From CS4-C045 sp964347545 (GTDB lineage Bacteria > Planctomycetota > Planctomycetia > Pirellulales > UBA7805), in contig CAYFZZ010000241.1 of assembly GCA_964347545.1 (NCBI GenBank), forward strand, positions 1 through 14,024: a DNA stretch of 14,024 nt. The letters are read 5' to 3'. The first letter of the stretch is position 1; every line of letters begins with the position of its first letter. Below the pieces are notes generated by a model. That model did not search any database. It worked only from the letters and a program-made list of their open reading frames with translations, and was not told the origin of the DNA. Positions 14,021 to 14,024 of this stretch are shown here, one piece after another. The position numbers and the translations under genes are program-made.

Positions 14021-14024
14021 ATTT

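Overview
The window looks like chromosomal DNA from a planctomycete, probably a Pirellulales-type member of the Planctomycetota. This is inferred from gene content: a secreted His/Trp-rich, RPSTG-repeat protein of the kind often labelled 'mu-protocadherin-like' in those genomes, a small CPFCGG...CCEG zinc-ribbon protein, a PhyH plus Gfo/Idh/MocA pair, and a very GC-rich backbone. No rRNA, tRNA, insertion sequence or CRISPR array was seen.

Layout. (1) 1-3814, minus strand: a membrane-anchored glycerophosphodiester phosphodiesterase cut by the window edge, a secreted low-complexity repeat protein, and a secreted NTF2-like protein. The last two are close enough to be co-transcribed. (2) 3815-4328: a divergent intergenic region with a long near-perfect palindrome that resembles a dispersed REP element. 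(3) 4329-7821, plus strand: a hybrid-free two-component pair, a MASE1-CHASE-PAS histidine kinase overlapping a FixJ/LuxR-type response regulator. Three tandem 16-bp repeats cover the kinase start. (4) 7907-8149, minus strand: csrA with an extended tail, converging on the regulator across a dyad. (5) 8477-10696, plus strand: a phytanoyl-CoA-dioxygenase-like enzyme, a Gfo/Idh/MocA oxidoreductase and an overlapping small zinc-ribbon protein, which look like one operon. (6) 11003-11662, plus strand: a SAM methyltransferase followed by a clear intrinsic-type terminator. (7) 11852-13593, plus strand: a textbook -35/-10 promoter, a leader of about 200 nt, then two genes whose products both end in a YHS metal-binding domain. 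The second is a fusion of a LOG/SLOG nucleotide-binding domain to YHS. (8) 13594-14024: an apparently decayed Lys/Arg-rich reading frame, a GCATCCC heptamer array, and a hairpin whose arms are that same heptamer.

The most unusual content is the YHS pair. Two adjacent proteins of unrelated N-terminal architecture carry YHS domains with identical cysteine spacing (C-x22-C-x3-C), and one of them is joined to a nucleotide-handling fold. This suggests a metal-linked nucleotide-signalling or -processing module. Sample lines from this segment and from the methyltransferase have lower GC (about 48-58%) than the backbone (about 67% in a kinase line), so this end of the window may be an acquired segment. 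Function is inferred from domains only.
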